This document shows, piece after piece, positions 35,645-48,500 of a stretch of 64,000 bases of DNA; the first letter of the stretch is position 1, and the number at the start of each line of letters is the position of its first letter. This DNA is from Atherinomorus stipes (Eukaryota; Chordata; Actinopteri; Atheriniformes; Atherinidae): assembly GCA_023101725.1 (NCBI GenBank), contig JALJCO010007141.1, forward strand, positions 248,001 through 312,000, given 5' to 3'. The notes below the pieces were generated by a model. That model saw only the letters and a list, made by a program, of their open reading frames with translations, was not told the origin of the DNA and did no database searches. A program made the position numbers and the translations under genes.

Positions 35645-38560
35645 TTTGTTTGTTTTTACATACAGTATGTATGTATACGTTTTCCATCATCCTTCCCATG
35701 TGTTCGCAATCACTGCCGTGGTTGCAGTCCGTGGCCACTGTCAGACTGGAGACATTGGCTGCTACCAATTTCTGTTTCTATTAGACACATCCAGAATGTT
35801 TGCAGCTCCTTTGGAGACATCTCACATGAATTTATAAACTCGGCTTTACTCATTTTCCAACCAGATGGATGAAGGCAGTCCACAAACTGTCAGAAATTTA
35901 ATAAATTAGGATAAAGTGGTTTTTGGTGGATTATGTTTAGTTGTGAGAGAAACAGCTTCTTTCAAGGAGATGATGCCAAATTCAGACTTTTCCCGATTGA
36001 GGAAGTGCTGGCCTACACAACAAAAGTAACATTATTTACCAAAGCTGTAGCAGCTCGCTTGCAATGTTACAGTCTTACTGCGGGCCATAAACACTGGCTG
36101 TGACCTGAAACGGTCAACTTCAAACCAGCTGCAAACATTTACAAAGTAGTGTGTTTTCTGAAAGACGTAGCAATGCGTATTTACTATCACCAAAACAGCA
36201 GCAACTGCTATTAACCATTCTGCAAGCGAGATGAGCCAGTGTGCAGCCATTGTGAAAGTAATTGCGACTAGAGCCGTCAATATACTCTGAGTTGCAATGT
36301 AAGCTTACTTAACTGTAGTCTACATGAGAGACAATGGACATGTCCTGACTGAGTAGGAGAAGAGCCGGTGTTTTCGAATTGGAGATGACGGCATGGGAAG
36401 ATATCTACCATCCAGGTTGCAGGTGTGTCTCCTATCTGAATCACATAACATGCAGCGGGACATCCCTCCCACTGACTCCGCTGAAAGCTCATGACGCAAC
36501 GCAGAGCTTCACAGTAACCTCAGCACTTGATAGTCGCAGTAAAACACTTGTCATGTCCACAAAAAAAATTAAATGAGTAACCTATTCTTGCCAAAGATGC
36601 CGCCCGTGCTTTTAATCTGGTCTTTTGTCTGTTATACGCGATACCCGACTGAGATGACTGCAGCAGGTTACTGATGTAGCATTAAGCTAGATAGTAATGA
36701 GCTGATAAATATATTTAGCGATCAAAATAGGGAACGTGGAAAACATGTAAATACGTGTGTGTGTGTGTGTGTAGCTACTGAGTCATTCAATGACACTGAA
36801 GCACTAATGAGCAATATGAATTCTATTTAATCCAATAATTCAAGTACAGCCAGTGCCGTCATGCATGGATGGCCACAGTAGGAATAAGTACAAATTCATC
36901 TCACATTGTTAAGAAATATGTTTGGAAATTGAATGTAATTAATTAGTAAACATGCAATGCTGACAAGCTAATGCCATTTCATTAATTTAGGAAACATCAA
37001 GATCCTCATGGAGAGTAAAATAAATTGTAACCATCTGTTGAACTGCTTCTCAGTGTTGCAGGTTAATGTTTTTAGGGAACTCCCCTTTGCTCCCCTGTAA
37101 GTCAGACCATTATCACAAAGTTGCCTATAAAATGGAGTGTGTGCATTTAAACCTCCACAGCACTGTCTGCACCAACAGTTTCATTTTTCTACCAAGAAGT
37201 TAACTTAAGTTTAGTTATTGAAATGGTTGAAGTGTGTCATTACTCACGAATCCTTCTCCGTGCCAAACATGAAGCTACATGAAATGTGGCAATGATTGAA
37301 CTTTTCCCAGTGACACCATCACATTTCTGCACTGGTGATCAGCACAGCTATACTAGTTCCTGAGTGAGACGGGGCTGTTCCAGCCATGGTGTTGCTCAGC
37401 AGTCAGATACTTTGCTGTTGGCTGGCAGGTGTTACAGTGTGTAGATGTGGAAAATTGAGACTGAGTGTGGCATCAGCGCAGTCCGTCACCTGGAAGTCAT
37501 CAAAGTTGCAACACGTAATAGCAGAGATTACTTTCTCATTATATCTTCACCAGTGTAATCATCATAACAAGTGTTTAATAACAGTTCTGAGTTATTGAAT
37601 CAGTCGGTGACCTTTTACTCTTTCTTGCTCTGTTGTGTTTTTCACATGGCTGCATCCAAGAGAGAAAACATACAGATACTGCACTTCTCACTCTGATGCA
37701 GTCACTGAGCCTGAGTTGTAAATGCCATCACATTAACGATGCCCCCAGGGCACAGACAGCCCCCCTTTGCACCTCTATGCATCATGTTTGTTAAACACAG
37801 AGTGGCCGTGCTGACAGTTCTGGTGTCAGATCCAGAGCCACTTCATTTCTTTGCTCTAATGACCTCACAGAATAATACTCCTTTATTAACTCGTTACAGT
37901 GAAAGCCAGACGGAGATGGAGGATTTTTCACTTATCTTTGAGAAGCATCATTTCTTCATGGTTTTAGTCATTTGCCATGTGCTGCTACAGGTAAGACACA
38001 TTCCAGGCAAACAAAATCTTTTTTTTTTCTTCTCCATCATTTGACCATTTTATAATAAATTCCCTGCAAACTTTCACCCCAAACATATGCAGTTTTAAGG
38101 AGTAGGAGTCTGTAATTAAAAATTAAGAAGTGAGGGGGGTGGGAGGCCTTGGTGGCCGAGCATTAATATTGCAAATATCAACATGTGTTTTGTGAGAGCA
38201 TAGAAGTCCTTTAAAAACAACTTCTCAGAGAAGTTTTCTGCAGTTTCTCCATAATTTTCAACCCACGATGTTGACTTTCAGCTGAAAGTAGCCACGTTGT
38301 AAGCTTGTAAAATTTATCAATAAATCTAATGATGGATGCTGCTGTTACCTTTGACCTCAATGAGTTTAAACTCTCTAAAACTCTTAATGGCATCACAACG
38401 CCAGGTAAACTTTCAGATCAGGCAGATTTCTGCCTCCGCCTATTTTGGTCTAACAACTGTTGTATAATTGCTGTATCTACGGTGGCCCAGAAGGGTCACA
38501 ACAAAACCAAAGCCACAACACAATTAAATTAACCGCAGCACAACACAAAAGCTGCAACAG
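35645..38560. other. Intergenic, partly repeat-poor
   Basis: 36053-36230 contains a short inverted pair (CTCGCTTGCA). 36760-36773 is a short GT run. 36780-37160 looks unique and AT-rich with several TAAT cores. No exon supported; a 101-codon frame at 37739-38044 has no domain. Confidence 0.45.

Positions 38561-38563
<3 letters not shown>

Positions 38564-38594
<31 letters not shown>
38564..38594. repeat. Poly(T) run, 31 nt
   Basis: Uninterrupted run of 31 T directly left of the inverted-repeat cluster. It may be the poly(A) of a minus-strand retroposed sequence, but none was identified. Confidence 0.85.
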
Positions 38595-38601
<7 letters not shown>

Positions 38602-38910
38602 TACCACCGGACGTTATATCATGTCACGAGAAGCGGCTGACTTTCAGTCCAAACAGATGAAAACCAGAGATTTTCAGAAACAGCTGGAGAAGTAACTAAA
38701 ACACTGATAGTAAATAACGTTTACTGATTTAGTGTTGTAGTCAAAACCGCACTAACTGAGACGAGACAGGTTTTGTAATTGACGTGTGAAAGAGAAACTC
38801 TCAAGAAATAGTTAGCTCGTGTGTTGTAATGGTTTTATTTGGACCAAAGCAAGGTTTGGACCCAACTAAAGTCTTCCTGGCCCCTGTTCATGTGACGCCA
38901 TACCTATAAA

Positions 38911-39720
38911 GATGTGTTCAGACCAAACGTGATTTGGGCGTCAAAAACTCGTCTGACGCCCAAAGTTGGACGCTGTGTCATTAAGAAGTCAGACGCTTGA
39001 TTCCCAACGTCTTGACTCCTCCGACGCGCGTCGAGGGCTGTTCAGCCAAGGCGCACTTGACGCGCGTCGGAAGGATCCTCTGCTTTTTTTCCTCTCACCG
39101 GTCTGTTTGCACAATGGCAGATGCAGTAGAGAGGGTGGCTCAGCTTTATGTGATAAACAAAGCTAGGGAATGTCGTCGTAGGGCGTCTCTGCTCCGTGTC
39201 TGGGTTCACCAGATAATTCGAGGTGTTCTGAGTGTAATGAGTTTCACCATTTACTCCAGGAGCAGTGCCCTGACAAGGGGTGAGTTAAAGTTTCTGGTTT
39301 GGCCCAGTTTTACAGCCCGCTGTCCTGATGCCGGGCAGCATTATCAGCCCAGTAAGTCCCATCAGCACAGCAGGTCATCAAACCGCCTTTATCCTCCTCT
39401 GTCTTCAGAGAGGGAGGAGATTCCCCTGGTTCTTCTTGGTGTTTCCCATCCTGTCATAAAATGTGTGTCTGTGCCATGACATTGAGTCACTCTGCTTAGT
39501 TGAGGCCCCATGTCAAGATGTCAGAGTTCAGATTTTCGAACTCCAGTGTCTGCCGCCCTTGACGCGCGTCGAACACTGAAAATCTGAAAACTCGATGCAC
39601 GAAACACCTCTAGATGCACCGCAGGGTTTTTGACCCCTCCTGGACGCGCGTCAGCCATTGACTTTGCAGGTAAACCGGTTGCCCTTGACGGCCAAATCGC
39701 ATTTCGTCTGAACACAACAT
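38911..39720 (+). mobile_element. PIF/Harbinger-like element, truncated
   Basis: Inverted termini TGTGTTCAGACCAAACGTG (left) and, read inward from the right, TGTGTTCAGACGAAATGCG, continuing into GATTTGGGCGTCAA / GATTTGGCCGTCAA. GACGCGCGTC motifs recur near both ends. Inside is a translation start matching Harbinger transposase N-termini (see the coding relic). A 3-bp duplication could not be read with confidence. Confidence 0.68.
39114..39479 (+). pseudogene. Harbinger transposase N-terminal fragment
   Basis: ATG at 39114 gives MADAVERVAQLYVINKA, ECRRRASLLRVWVHQIIR, close in style to the N-terminus of fish Harbinger (HARBI1-type) transposases, which begin MADAV and then an Arg-rich stretch with a WVH motif. 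After about residue 45 the sequence loses similarity. The DDE nuclease domain is absent, so this is a remnant left by internal deletion of the element. Confidence 0.55.
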
Positions 39721-39779
39721 TACTCTCCATAGTTCTCCAACTGTTAAAAAAAAAATTCTTGGTTTTCATCTGTTTGGAC

Positions 39780-39866
39780 CAGGGCTCTCATTTATAAACG
39801 TTGCATACGCACAAAACGGGGCATGAAACTAGCGTACGCCAGTTTCCACACAAAAGTTGTGATTTC
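39780..39866. mobile_element. Terminal fragment of a dispersed fish repeat
   Basis: CTCATTTATAAACGTTGCAT, ACGCACAAAACGGGGCATG and GCGTACGCCAGTTTCCACAC resemble a widespread fish repeat terminus. It is cut off by the Tc1 fragment starting at 39867. Assigned by resemblance only. Confidence 0.4.
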
Positions 39867-40016
39867 CAGCGGGGAAAAAAAGGATTGAACACACCAACAT
39901 TTTTCTCAGAAAATATATTTCTAGTAGAGCTATTGACATGAAATTTTCACCAAATGTTGGCAACAACCCAAGTAATGCACACATACAAAGAAATCATAAC
40001 ATTTATGTCCATAAAG
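39867..40016 (+). mobile_element. Tc1 terminal fragment (same family as 29.5 kb)
   Basis: CAGCGGGGAAAAAAAGGATTG, CCAACATTTTTCTCAGAAAA, TAGAGCTATTGACATG, GTTGGCAACAACCCAAGTAA and CATTTATGTCCATAAA match the left 150 bp of the element at 29532 almost base for base. The rest of the element is absent after 40016, and the right end was not found. Confidence 0.85.
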
Positions 40017-40019
40017 CTG

Positions 40020-42810
40020 GAATGCTAAACCCAACATCTTTGCTAATAAAGAAACAACTTCTGACCTCAATGTTGTAATGCTCAGAATGGATCAGTGATT
40101 GGAGGAAGGATGCATCTCTCTCTGCCTATGACTGTAAGTACTTTTTGCTCATCGACATGTCCTTAATCCAAAAACATGAATATTTAAAGTTGCATGAATC
40201 ATTTTTCATATGAACTACATAATTTTCTCATGGTTAATGTGAAAGGTCATGGTGGAGTCAGGCATAGGAAAATTTTAGACCAAACAATTTTAAAGCAGAG
40301 ATTACCCATCCAGTCCAAATAAGCACCAGCTTCTACACCATTTACAGGTGATGATTGTGAAATCGGTAAAAATACAAATACTGGAAAAATTAAGTCAGTC
40401 AACCTGAAATACACTGCCAAAAACAACAACCAAAACAATGAATAATTAAATAAAGGGAACACTTTAACAGCACACTGTAACTCCAAGTGTTTCCTTTATT
40501 TTATTTTATTTTTTATTTTTTTTGTACTGTATTGTAGCCCTCTGTTTGAATCTACCTGATCAGTAAACCAATAACAGCTTCCATCTTTCTGGATGTATTT
40601 AAATTACTCAGACACAAAAGAGTCTTTGATAAACATAGCGACTGAAAGATGTTTATAGCCTTTACTTGTGTGCTTTTTGTGCCACACTGCACAGTGAGGG
40701 GGCCATGGAAGTGGGAGCTGCAGCCAGATATACATCTATAGCTATTGTAAAGCTTTATAAATCAAGAGCATGAAAAACAAGTATTTTGGCATTGATACAT
40801 TCCTATGAATGTGTATTTAGATGCCGCTACCTGGCCACCTTATGATGACTGCTTCCTTCCAAAGGACAGTTGTGAGCCCATCCCCTGCAGAAACATGATC
40901 TGTGCAGCCATTCTGCTGATATATCCCATTCTGATAGGGATGACAGATTGACTGTTTTGCTCGCTAAAGCCCTTTTATAAACCCATAGATTGTAGAGCAG
41001 AGCCTCCGCCAAAACCACAACTCTCCCCTATAAATCCAAGGAAGACAGGGTGTCTATTTAGTCATAAATATGCATAGTGGACTCAATTACTCAGTGTGTT
41101 ATTCGCACAGCTGCTTGAGCCATAGTGTACTGTGGGTCTCTCTCAGAAACAACCGTGTTATTTATTCGACTCAGGTGGAGGAATCCGAGGTGGCGGGGTG
41201 ATTGTCATCGCTACGGCTGTGATTTGTTTGCGTGTGGTTTCAGGGCAGTTATGCCTTGTGCCATTTTGGTAATTGAAAACAATTGATTGAACCTCACAGG
41301 ACAACATGCACTTTCCCGCCATCATTGTAATGCATTCATTGTGTTTCTCCACCACTCTTCAAGTGAGTGCTGAAGACCAAGGCCGTTGTTGAAATCTCCT
41401 GGAGCACCGTCCCCTTGATAAAACAGATGCGTCCTCATATGCAGTCCAGCTTGATTCCATTAATATGGCCAATATATCAGACACAGCAGAGATGGAAGAC
41501 ATTGGAGTTCACAATTATGATGCTGAACAAGAGAAGCTTTCAGCTTTTCAAACTAGACGAAACTATCCAAAAGATTTTTAAACAGATGCAAAACATGCAT
41601 GTAAATTTGAAATTTTAACTAAGCCATTTCAATGCAGGTAAATAACTGTTCTTCATAATTTCTATCTAAGGACTCCATACATAAATCATGACTACAGTAC
41701 GGTTCTGTTTCCTCTCCCTGTCATTATTCAACGACATCTCACATCAGGGAACAGATGCTAATAGCTGGTGAGAAGTGAGACAGACTGCTTATTAGGAGTG
41801 TTCAGACTTAACTGAAAGACCACCCTCTGTCTCAAAATTATTCTAAACTCTGCCTCAAATTACAGCTTAATTGAACTTTCCACAATCATACAATAGCAAA
41901 CTATTCCTGGGGTCAAAGTTGACTGAGTGGTGAGGGTGCTGAAACTTAAAGACATCATTAGCACGGCTCCTCTCATCATTATCCTCTTAGGCTGGTGGCT
42001 CTGTTCAGATGTGAGGTCAATTACAAATATGCGCATTTGCATGGAGGTGCATGTTAGCGTGTGGTATGCCTTTTCAACCTGAAGAACAAATGAAGCAGAG
42101 GTCTACGTACTGCAAGAAGCACTCCAACATATGAGCTTCAGAAAAAAAAGGAAATTAAAAAAGAGGCTGCGGGGTACTATTTTAAAACATACTGTGTATT
42201 TATTCATTCTGAAAAAAAAGTTTCTTCATGCAAAAAAAAAAAAAAAAAAAAATTAAAGAGAAAGTGCTCAGTGCTGTAGGTTGTTGCAGCTTTAATATTA
42301 CTCTGAAATCTGGAATGGCTGTGGTGGCTTATGCCTGGATCAGACTGTAAGATTTTGTTGTTGTTGTTGTTGTTGTTGATGTTGTCATGCCACTATGTCA
42401 GATTAACAGAAATGGTGTTATAAATTTGTTTGGTGTCTTGTTACCGGCTAGTGGTCACACTAAAAGACTGAGTGCCTGCGCCAAGATCACCCTCAGAGGA
42501 CATGGGACAGGGAGGTGGGACAAGCACCTGTCAGTCATGGCAATGGACGCACTTTGGGTAATGGTGGCTATCCTCTGCTCCATACTGAGCAGAAAAGATA
42601 TGACTCATGGCTTTTCCAATGTCCACATATTGTTGTCCTTTTGCTGAAAAGGTTGTTTTCTGATCTTTTCATATAGTGACTGCTAAAACATTCCCAATCA
42701 CTGTGATCCCATCACGAATAAGAAGGAGAAACGTGTTTTTGAAGAGGGCACTATGAGCCGTCTACTCTGCAAATAGAACTTGAAGCAACACATTTATCAA
42801 CATGTTTAAA
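40020..42810. other. Intergenic, partly repeat-poor
   Basis: 40690-41420 looks unique and moderately GC with no element ends. Poly(A) of 21 nt at 42232-42252 and (TTG)8 at 42355-42378. No supported gene. Confidence 0.45.
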
Positions 42811-42814
42811 ACAT

Positions 42815-44646
42815 TGGACCGGATTTATCAAAGGTTTGCCTGTATGAAAACGTGAGCTACGCCATTGCACACGCAAAAAATGTACAAACTGATCTACTAA
42901 CACTACAACTACAGAGCTGCTGAAAAATGTGGATCCTCTAGGTTTCCTACAGACTGCCAAGTTTTTTCAACATCTGGTTTTTCACGCATAAATATGCACA
43001 TATATTTATGATATGAAAAATTATACAGTAACTTCTTTTTATTGTGTTTTTAGTTAGTTATAATAATACATAATTTTCTATCATGCACATGCTAGTACAA
43101 ACTGAACCATTGAAATAGTGGCAGTGACATTCAGAACTTGGCAGCAACATTCAGATTCCCTGATTTGTAAAACAATGGGAGTAAACAGGCCAATTTAACT
43201 ATGGCAGTGGGGGGTTGAGGGTGGTGGACATGGTTGGTTGGGGTGGCGTTGGTGGAAACCTTCTGCGAGTGCAAGTGCTAACAGCGTGCTAAAAGGGCGG
43301 CATCTTTCAAAGGTGCTAAATAGCGCATTTTAACCAAATAGTACATCTGCTGCAATGAATATGTAATATGGGGCATTTACATGCAATTGTTGCGTGTATT
43401 TTAGTACATCTGAAAAGCAAGTGCAAGCTCGCAGCTCCATGCACAAAAGGCTTCAGCTTCTGAAAGGGACAATCCTGGACCCACAAAATAATTTTTCATG
43501 ATCAGCGAGGGCAACATGTTCAGTTCTCTTTGTTGAATTCAATAAAAGACAAGACAGTTAACACCACTATTTAACTCGGGTATAAAATATTCTGGACAAA
43601 CCAAACAGAAAGTTTGCAGCCACTGTGGAGCTTAATGATAACTAAAGCTGGCATTAATTGTGCCAAAGAGTGCACACCTCATGCGCAATATATGTCAGAG
43701 ACCATGTTCGTGGCTGCAGACACTTTCATTTGTTCAGCAACTACTGATCCATGTCCTCATAAATTGCCCACTTCTGAGACACTGCACAGATACCAGTTGT
43801 ATTATTAAAGGTATAATCCGAAGTTCCCCCCGTTAAAAATAAACGTTAGACTTGTGGAAGTGTAATCCGTCTCAAAACCCACCTTTGGGCTTCTACTCCC
43901 GTGCCGTGGTGCGCTTGAACGCAACTCTCTCTCCCCCTGCCTGCAGTTCGCTCTTTTGTATTGTTTTGGTCTGGTCGGGACGTTTCTGGGTGGAGATTTC
44001 TGGTTATATCGGCAGTCAATGACAGACCTAAGAGCATGACGCTGTGTGGAAATAAGTTCATGATTGGAGCAGACACCAGTCACTCGAACTCTCAAAGGAA
44101 AAAAAAAAAGAAAGAAAGGAAACACCGTGGATGCACCAAAGAAAAGGTAAGAGCTTCAGATAATGCAGTTTGGAAAACCAGGGTTAATAATAGTTTGGCT
44201 TGTACCCGCTTCTGAGATCTGAAGGAGAAGCTTGAAGTTGAATAGGCTAGCTAGAATGAGGCGGCCATTAGCCTGAGAGGGAGGAGCGCTAAGTTTGAAT
44301 ACTGTTGTTTGCAAACAGAAACACTGGAGGGACTTCGGACTCTACCTTTAAAGTTTTTATCTTCATCATACTTATTTTAAATTATATTTTCATTTCCCTC
44401 CTCCACTAATATATCTCCATCTCCATCCTCATCTGGGGTCATATTTCCTTTTGCGCTGTCATCTCTCACAATTTGCCACGCTACAAACCTTGAGACATGC
44501 AAAACCCTAATTTCTGTAGGGACATTTCCAACACATTTGCATCTACTGTAAATTACTCACAAACGCGATTCAGCCCCTGGTGCAAAATTCTAAATTGTAC
44601 AGGAAAATTACTACACGCAAATTAAGAACTTAGCAGATCCGGCCCA
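42815..44646. mobile_element. DNA-transposon-like repeat with a nested MITE
   Basis: Left end TGGACCGGATTTATCAAAGG and right end, read inward, TGGGCCGGATCTGCTAAG form loose inverted termini. The right-end region also appears near 26.5-27.1 kb. The element at 43805-44351 sits inside it. No transposase frame was recognised, so the superfamily is unassigned. The distance between termini is large for a MITE, so part of the interior may be further insertions. Confidence 0.48.
43805..44351. mobile_element. MITE, copy A, TTAA-flanked
   Basis: TTAA at both outer edges (43805-43808, 44348-44351), with inverted termini AGGTATAATCCGAAGTTCCC and, from the right, AGGTAGAGTCCGAAGTCCC. The body contains GGGACGTTTCTGGGTGGAG and GCTGTGTGGAAATAAGTTCA, shared with copy B at 54.66 kb. 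TTAA flanks recall piggyBac-type insertion, but the TTAA may simply be part of the terminus. Confidence 0.75.
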
Positions 44647-44649
44647 CTG

Positions 44650-45470
44650 TGTGTTATGTTTGCTTTATGTGCACCATGGAGCAGTCTCATGTCAGTGGAG
44701 CCATCCGGTCTTCCTTTTCGTCAATAACTACAAATGTCGTAGGACAAAAAATAAAATTCTGACACGCCAGACTTTGTGTCGTAGTCATGAAGCATGCTAA
44801 ACAGCAAATTCCCAATCATTGATTTTGTCACACTACATGGGGTTACGACACAATGTTCTGCAATCCAACAATGCAGAATCGGGCATGACAGTGAATGATT
44901 GTCTACGACATGTCTGTCTGGTCAAAATTGGGCAGAATTTGTGTAATCCGAATCAGGCGTTAAAGGCATATGACACCTCTGGGTGAAACTGAGCCTCCCC
45001 TCGCAGTCCCCTGAGTTGGACAAGTGGACAGAAGTGTTTTCTAGCCAACCCAGTCATTCTCTGAATCTCGCAGCACTGACTTTAGCTTAGCTTAGCGTAG
45101 TTGCTGTAATCGGGTGGTTTCTAATAGCATCACTTGGCCAAAGTGAACAAATTAACTTGATTTTTTTTCCAATTACGTTTCGTGATCCGCACATTCTGAT
45201 CGAGTTCAAACGAGAAGCTGATTTCACATCAAAGGACTGAGTAGGCGGCATTCAATAGGGAACTATATGCTGCGGAAGTAGAGAGGCAAAGCACCGCGGA
45301 TAGTAGCAAAGGCAGCACGCATGCGCAGCATCCGGTGGCAACCCTGTTTATGGAAGTTGGGGATGCTGAAGCTGAGGCACTCCGAACTCACTAATACATA
45401 TTTTAATAATTAAATCAGTACACCTATGCACCTTTCAGCCTTCATCAGGGTTGATGAAATGATGAAATAA
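44650..45470. other. Intergenic, possible decayed repeat
   Basis: 44970-45370 has the flavour of a decayed fish MITE (TTTAGCTTAGCTTAGCGTAG, GTTGCTGTAATCGGGTGG), but no paired termini were found. No gene. Confidence 0.35.
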
Positions 45471-45477
45471 AATTGTA

Positions 45478-45545
45478 AATCAGTTAAATTCTATTTATAA
45501 AGAGCTTTTCATACATGAGTAGCACAAAGTGCTTTACATAATAAA
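45478..45545 (-). mobile_element. Possible LINE/SINE 3' tail, minus strand
   Basis: TCTATTTATAAAGAGCTTTT and AGCACAAAGTGCTTTACATA resemble, in reverse, the L2-like tail that ends AAAGCGCTTTATAAATA. It has no ATT tract and is weakly matched. Confidence 0.32.
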
Positions 45546-45549
45546 AACA

Positions 45550-48500
45550 ATATTTGCATATGTACTTAAGTACATACAAAATAAGTACTTAAAATAATAA
45601 AACACACACTTTCCCTCTCAGACAAACCCAAAGCAACCCATATTGAAATAAATTTTAAATAGAAATATCACAGAAAACTTAAGTGTAGCTATATATTTAT
45701 TTCATATGTCTTAGATAAAAACATATATAATAAGATAAAATGAATTGAAATATTTACATAATAAAATGCTAATGTTTCGACCTACGGTTTTTCGGCAGAC
45801 ACTGGCATTAAAATGTAATATAAATAATTATCGGTATCATATTTTACTGCTCACCTTTAATGGACAACAAAAACTTGTGGTCACACATCACTAATGTATA
45901 AAGACTAACACAATGCAGCATGATGTACTGTAAATGATCACAAAGATCATACAGTAAATAAGGTTAAGGTTAAACATGTTTTTTGAGGATTTGTTCCACC
46001 ACACAAACTGTCAGCCAAATGTCCAAAATGAATTGCTCTCACTGAGATGACGCTATTTTGGGATCTTCACTTTGGAGCAGAAAAAAATTGTCACAAGCCT
46101 ACAGCGCTTTCTTGTGGCATTAAACAGTAATATTTACTCCTTGGTTCATGTCAGTCAGTATGAATTAACATTTAAAAATTTGTTAAATTGCAGGACCAGC
46201 CGAAATATGAAAAAAAAATGTGACTTATAGTCTGGAAAAATTATGGTACTGGATACATCTAACTTTTCAGCAACTTCTCGTCTCACTCAAAGAGTCAAAA
46301 TATGAAAGAAAAAACCTCACTGACTTCTGCATATAGGTCAGTATTGACTCATATTGGATACCTGAAATTAAAAGTTGGGCAATATTGACATATTAGAAAT
46401 ATCTTTAAAAAAGCAAATATCAAACATCCCTAGTAAATAAAAAAAAAAATTAAATAAATGTGTAACTAAGGCAAGCTATTGTTAGAACTTTTTTGTCCTG
46501 AAATTTCCCCTTGTTCATGTTTTCTGAAAGGATTTAAGTTCCTTAAATAATGTAATGTAATAACATACTGTACTTGTACTTCCTTGCAAAGGGAGAAATG
46601 TGGGGTGTTTATTATGGTTATTATGCTTTTATATTACTGAAGACCAGATTGCAATGAATGTGGAACCTGAACTAAGATTTAAATTAACACCCTGGTTTCG
46701 GGGTACCGTGGAGAAAAATTATTCTATGGGGGAACAATGTTGAAAAAGGTTTGAGAAGTGCTGAACAAAAGCAATCTGAGTTTACAAATAATTATTTTTA
46801 GTTCTTAATTCACACTTTACAAACTCTTTAGAGGCCGGTTTTCACAAGGCAGCTGAACTTCTGCCACCATCATTGATTTTTAGTGCACGTTTGCCCCAGA
46901 GGTTCAGCTGAGACAGTGTATTCTTATGCCATTTGCAAGGGTTATAGATCGGAGAATTTAGCTTTGTTTAATTTATTTTTTAATCTTCAAAGACCTCCTG
47001 CTTGCTCAAACAGTATTTTTCTTTAAGCCGTGGTGCTGACTGCTTGAAAAGATGCCCTTGCCTGAAGCACCAGGAGTCACAAGGAGTCTGATCGGTCCAG
47101 TCTTTCAGAAAAGTGCTGCATCTTTTGGAGCGACACGCCCTTCCACATGTTCATGAATTAGTCATCTGGAGCACACCCACCGAGGTAAACAAATCAGTGC
47201 GATGAGTTCCAACTGCAATAAAAGAATCGTAGCAGATTGTTTGTTTCTAGTCCACTGACTTCAGATAGAGACGAGACTGTGCTGTGCTTCCCTTTCTGAA
47301 GGTCACAGGCACTCTGAACATCCACTACGGTGGCCAGAAAATGAGATTCATTAATAATTATTGTTGCCTCGCTCCGAGGATACTGGTGATGTTCCCGAGC
47401 AGCAAATATTAATATTTCAGCCCCCGTGGGAAAGCTTTTAAAGCAGTCACTCATTTAGTCCTTCAGCTGGAATACGACAGATCTTGTTCTCCCTTTTTTA
47501 GTAGCTATCCAAATCTTCTTTTTAGCTGCTACTATCTTTTTTGGGTAATGTTGATATAAGAACTCAGAATGTTACCCAAAAATGTACCTCCACTCTACTC
47601 TGTCTCCATTCTTTGCCCAGATGAATACAAACTAATGGCTTATCTGAGGGTGAAAATAGCCAAGTGAATACACAGCAGGTGGATTCAGCTTCATTTCTGA
47701 ATAGCAGAAGCACAGTTGATTATGTTTTCAATCACAAGTACTTTATGGAAGTCATCTCATCCTGGTAGCCTGGCTGTAATGGAGAGGATTTTAAGGAATG
47801 CAGAAGGATCTGAATGCTACCAGTGAGTGCTGCCTTTGTGTGTGAAATATGCACATTTCCCAGACAGTATGAATGAAGTCACTGTGTAGTGAAATGCCTC
47901 CTTCAGTTGACGCAGAAATCCCTCCTTCTACCTCCGTCGTGCACTGACAATTAGCTTTTAATGAGCCACAACAGTTGCTTCATTGGCCTGTTAGGAATAT
48001 TGCAAGAAAACAGCAATTTGCAGCTTTTGAATTTGCTTGAAGTGAATTAAGTAAAGCCTAGTGAGGATTGAGACTTGGCCCCAAAACATGATGCTGAGAA
48101 CTGGGCAGTGGGGCAGTAAAGTCAGTCTAATGTGAGGGGAATGAATAAGAGCTATGCTTTGCTAATGACAGGAAAACTTGAACTTTCCGTGCCGGACCCC
48201 AGAGGTTCTCGCAGGGTTCTCACGCACTGCACAGCCAGACTGATTCAGTCAAGGTTAGGTGCTGGCTCTCTTCCGAGATGACGACATCACTCAGCATCAG
48301 CCTGCTTCATTTGGGCAAGTCCTCGCTGCCATAAGTTTGGGACTTCATCGCCAACTTAAAATGGATTATCCAATTACTGCTTTTCAGACAGCATGACTAT
48401 AAGAAGCAGGAAAGTGCAGCCAATTTGGGAACTTCCTTGAGATGTAATTCAGGAACTGAAAATAAAAACCTGACTAACCACTGCTGGCTTTTTCTGGTCT

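Larger units (their letters stand above)
38647..39779. mobile_element. Inverted-repeat element holding a Harbinger insertion
   Basis: The left arm (38647-38695: GTCCAAACAGATGAAAACCA, CAGCTGGAGAA) is the reverse complement of the right arm (39730-39779: TTCTCCAACTG, TGGTTTTCATCTGTTTGGAC). About 1 kb separates the arms, and most of it (38911-39720) is a Harbinger-like element. The simplest reading is a MITE into which the Harbinger-type element inserted near the right arm. Confidence 0.6.
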
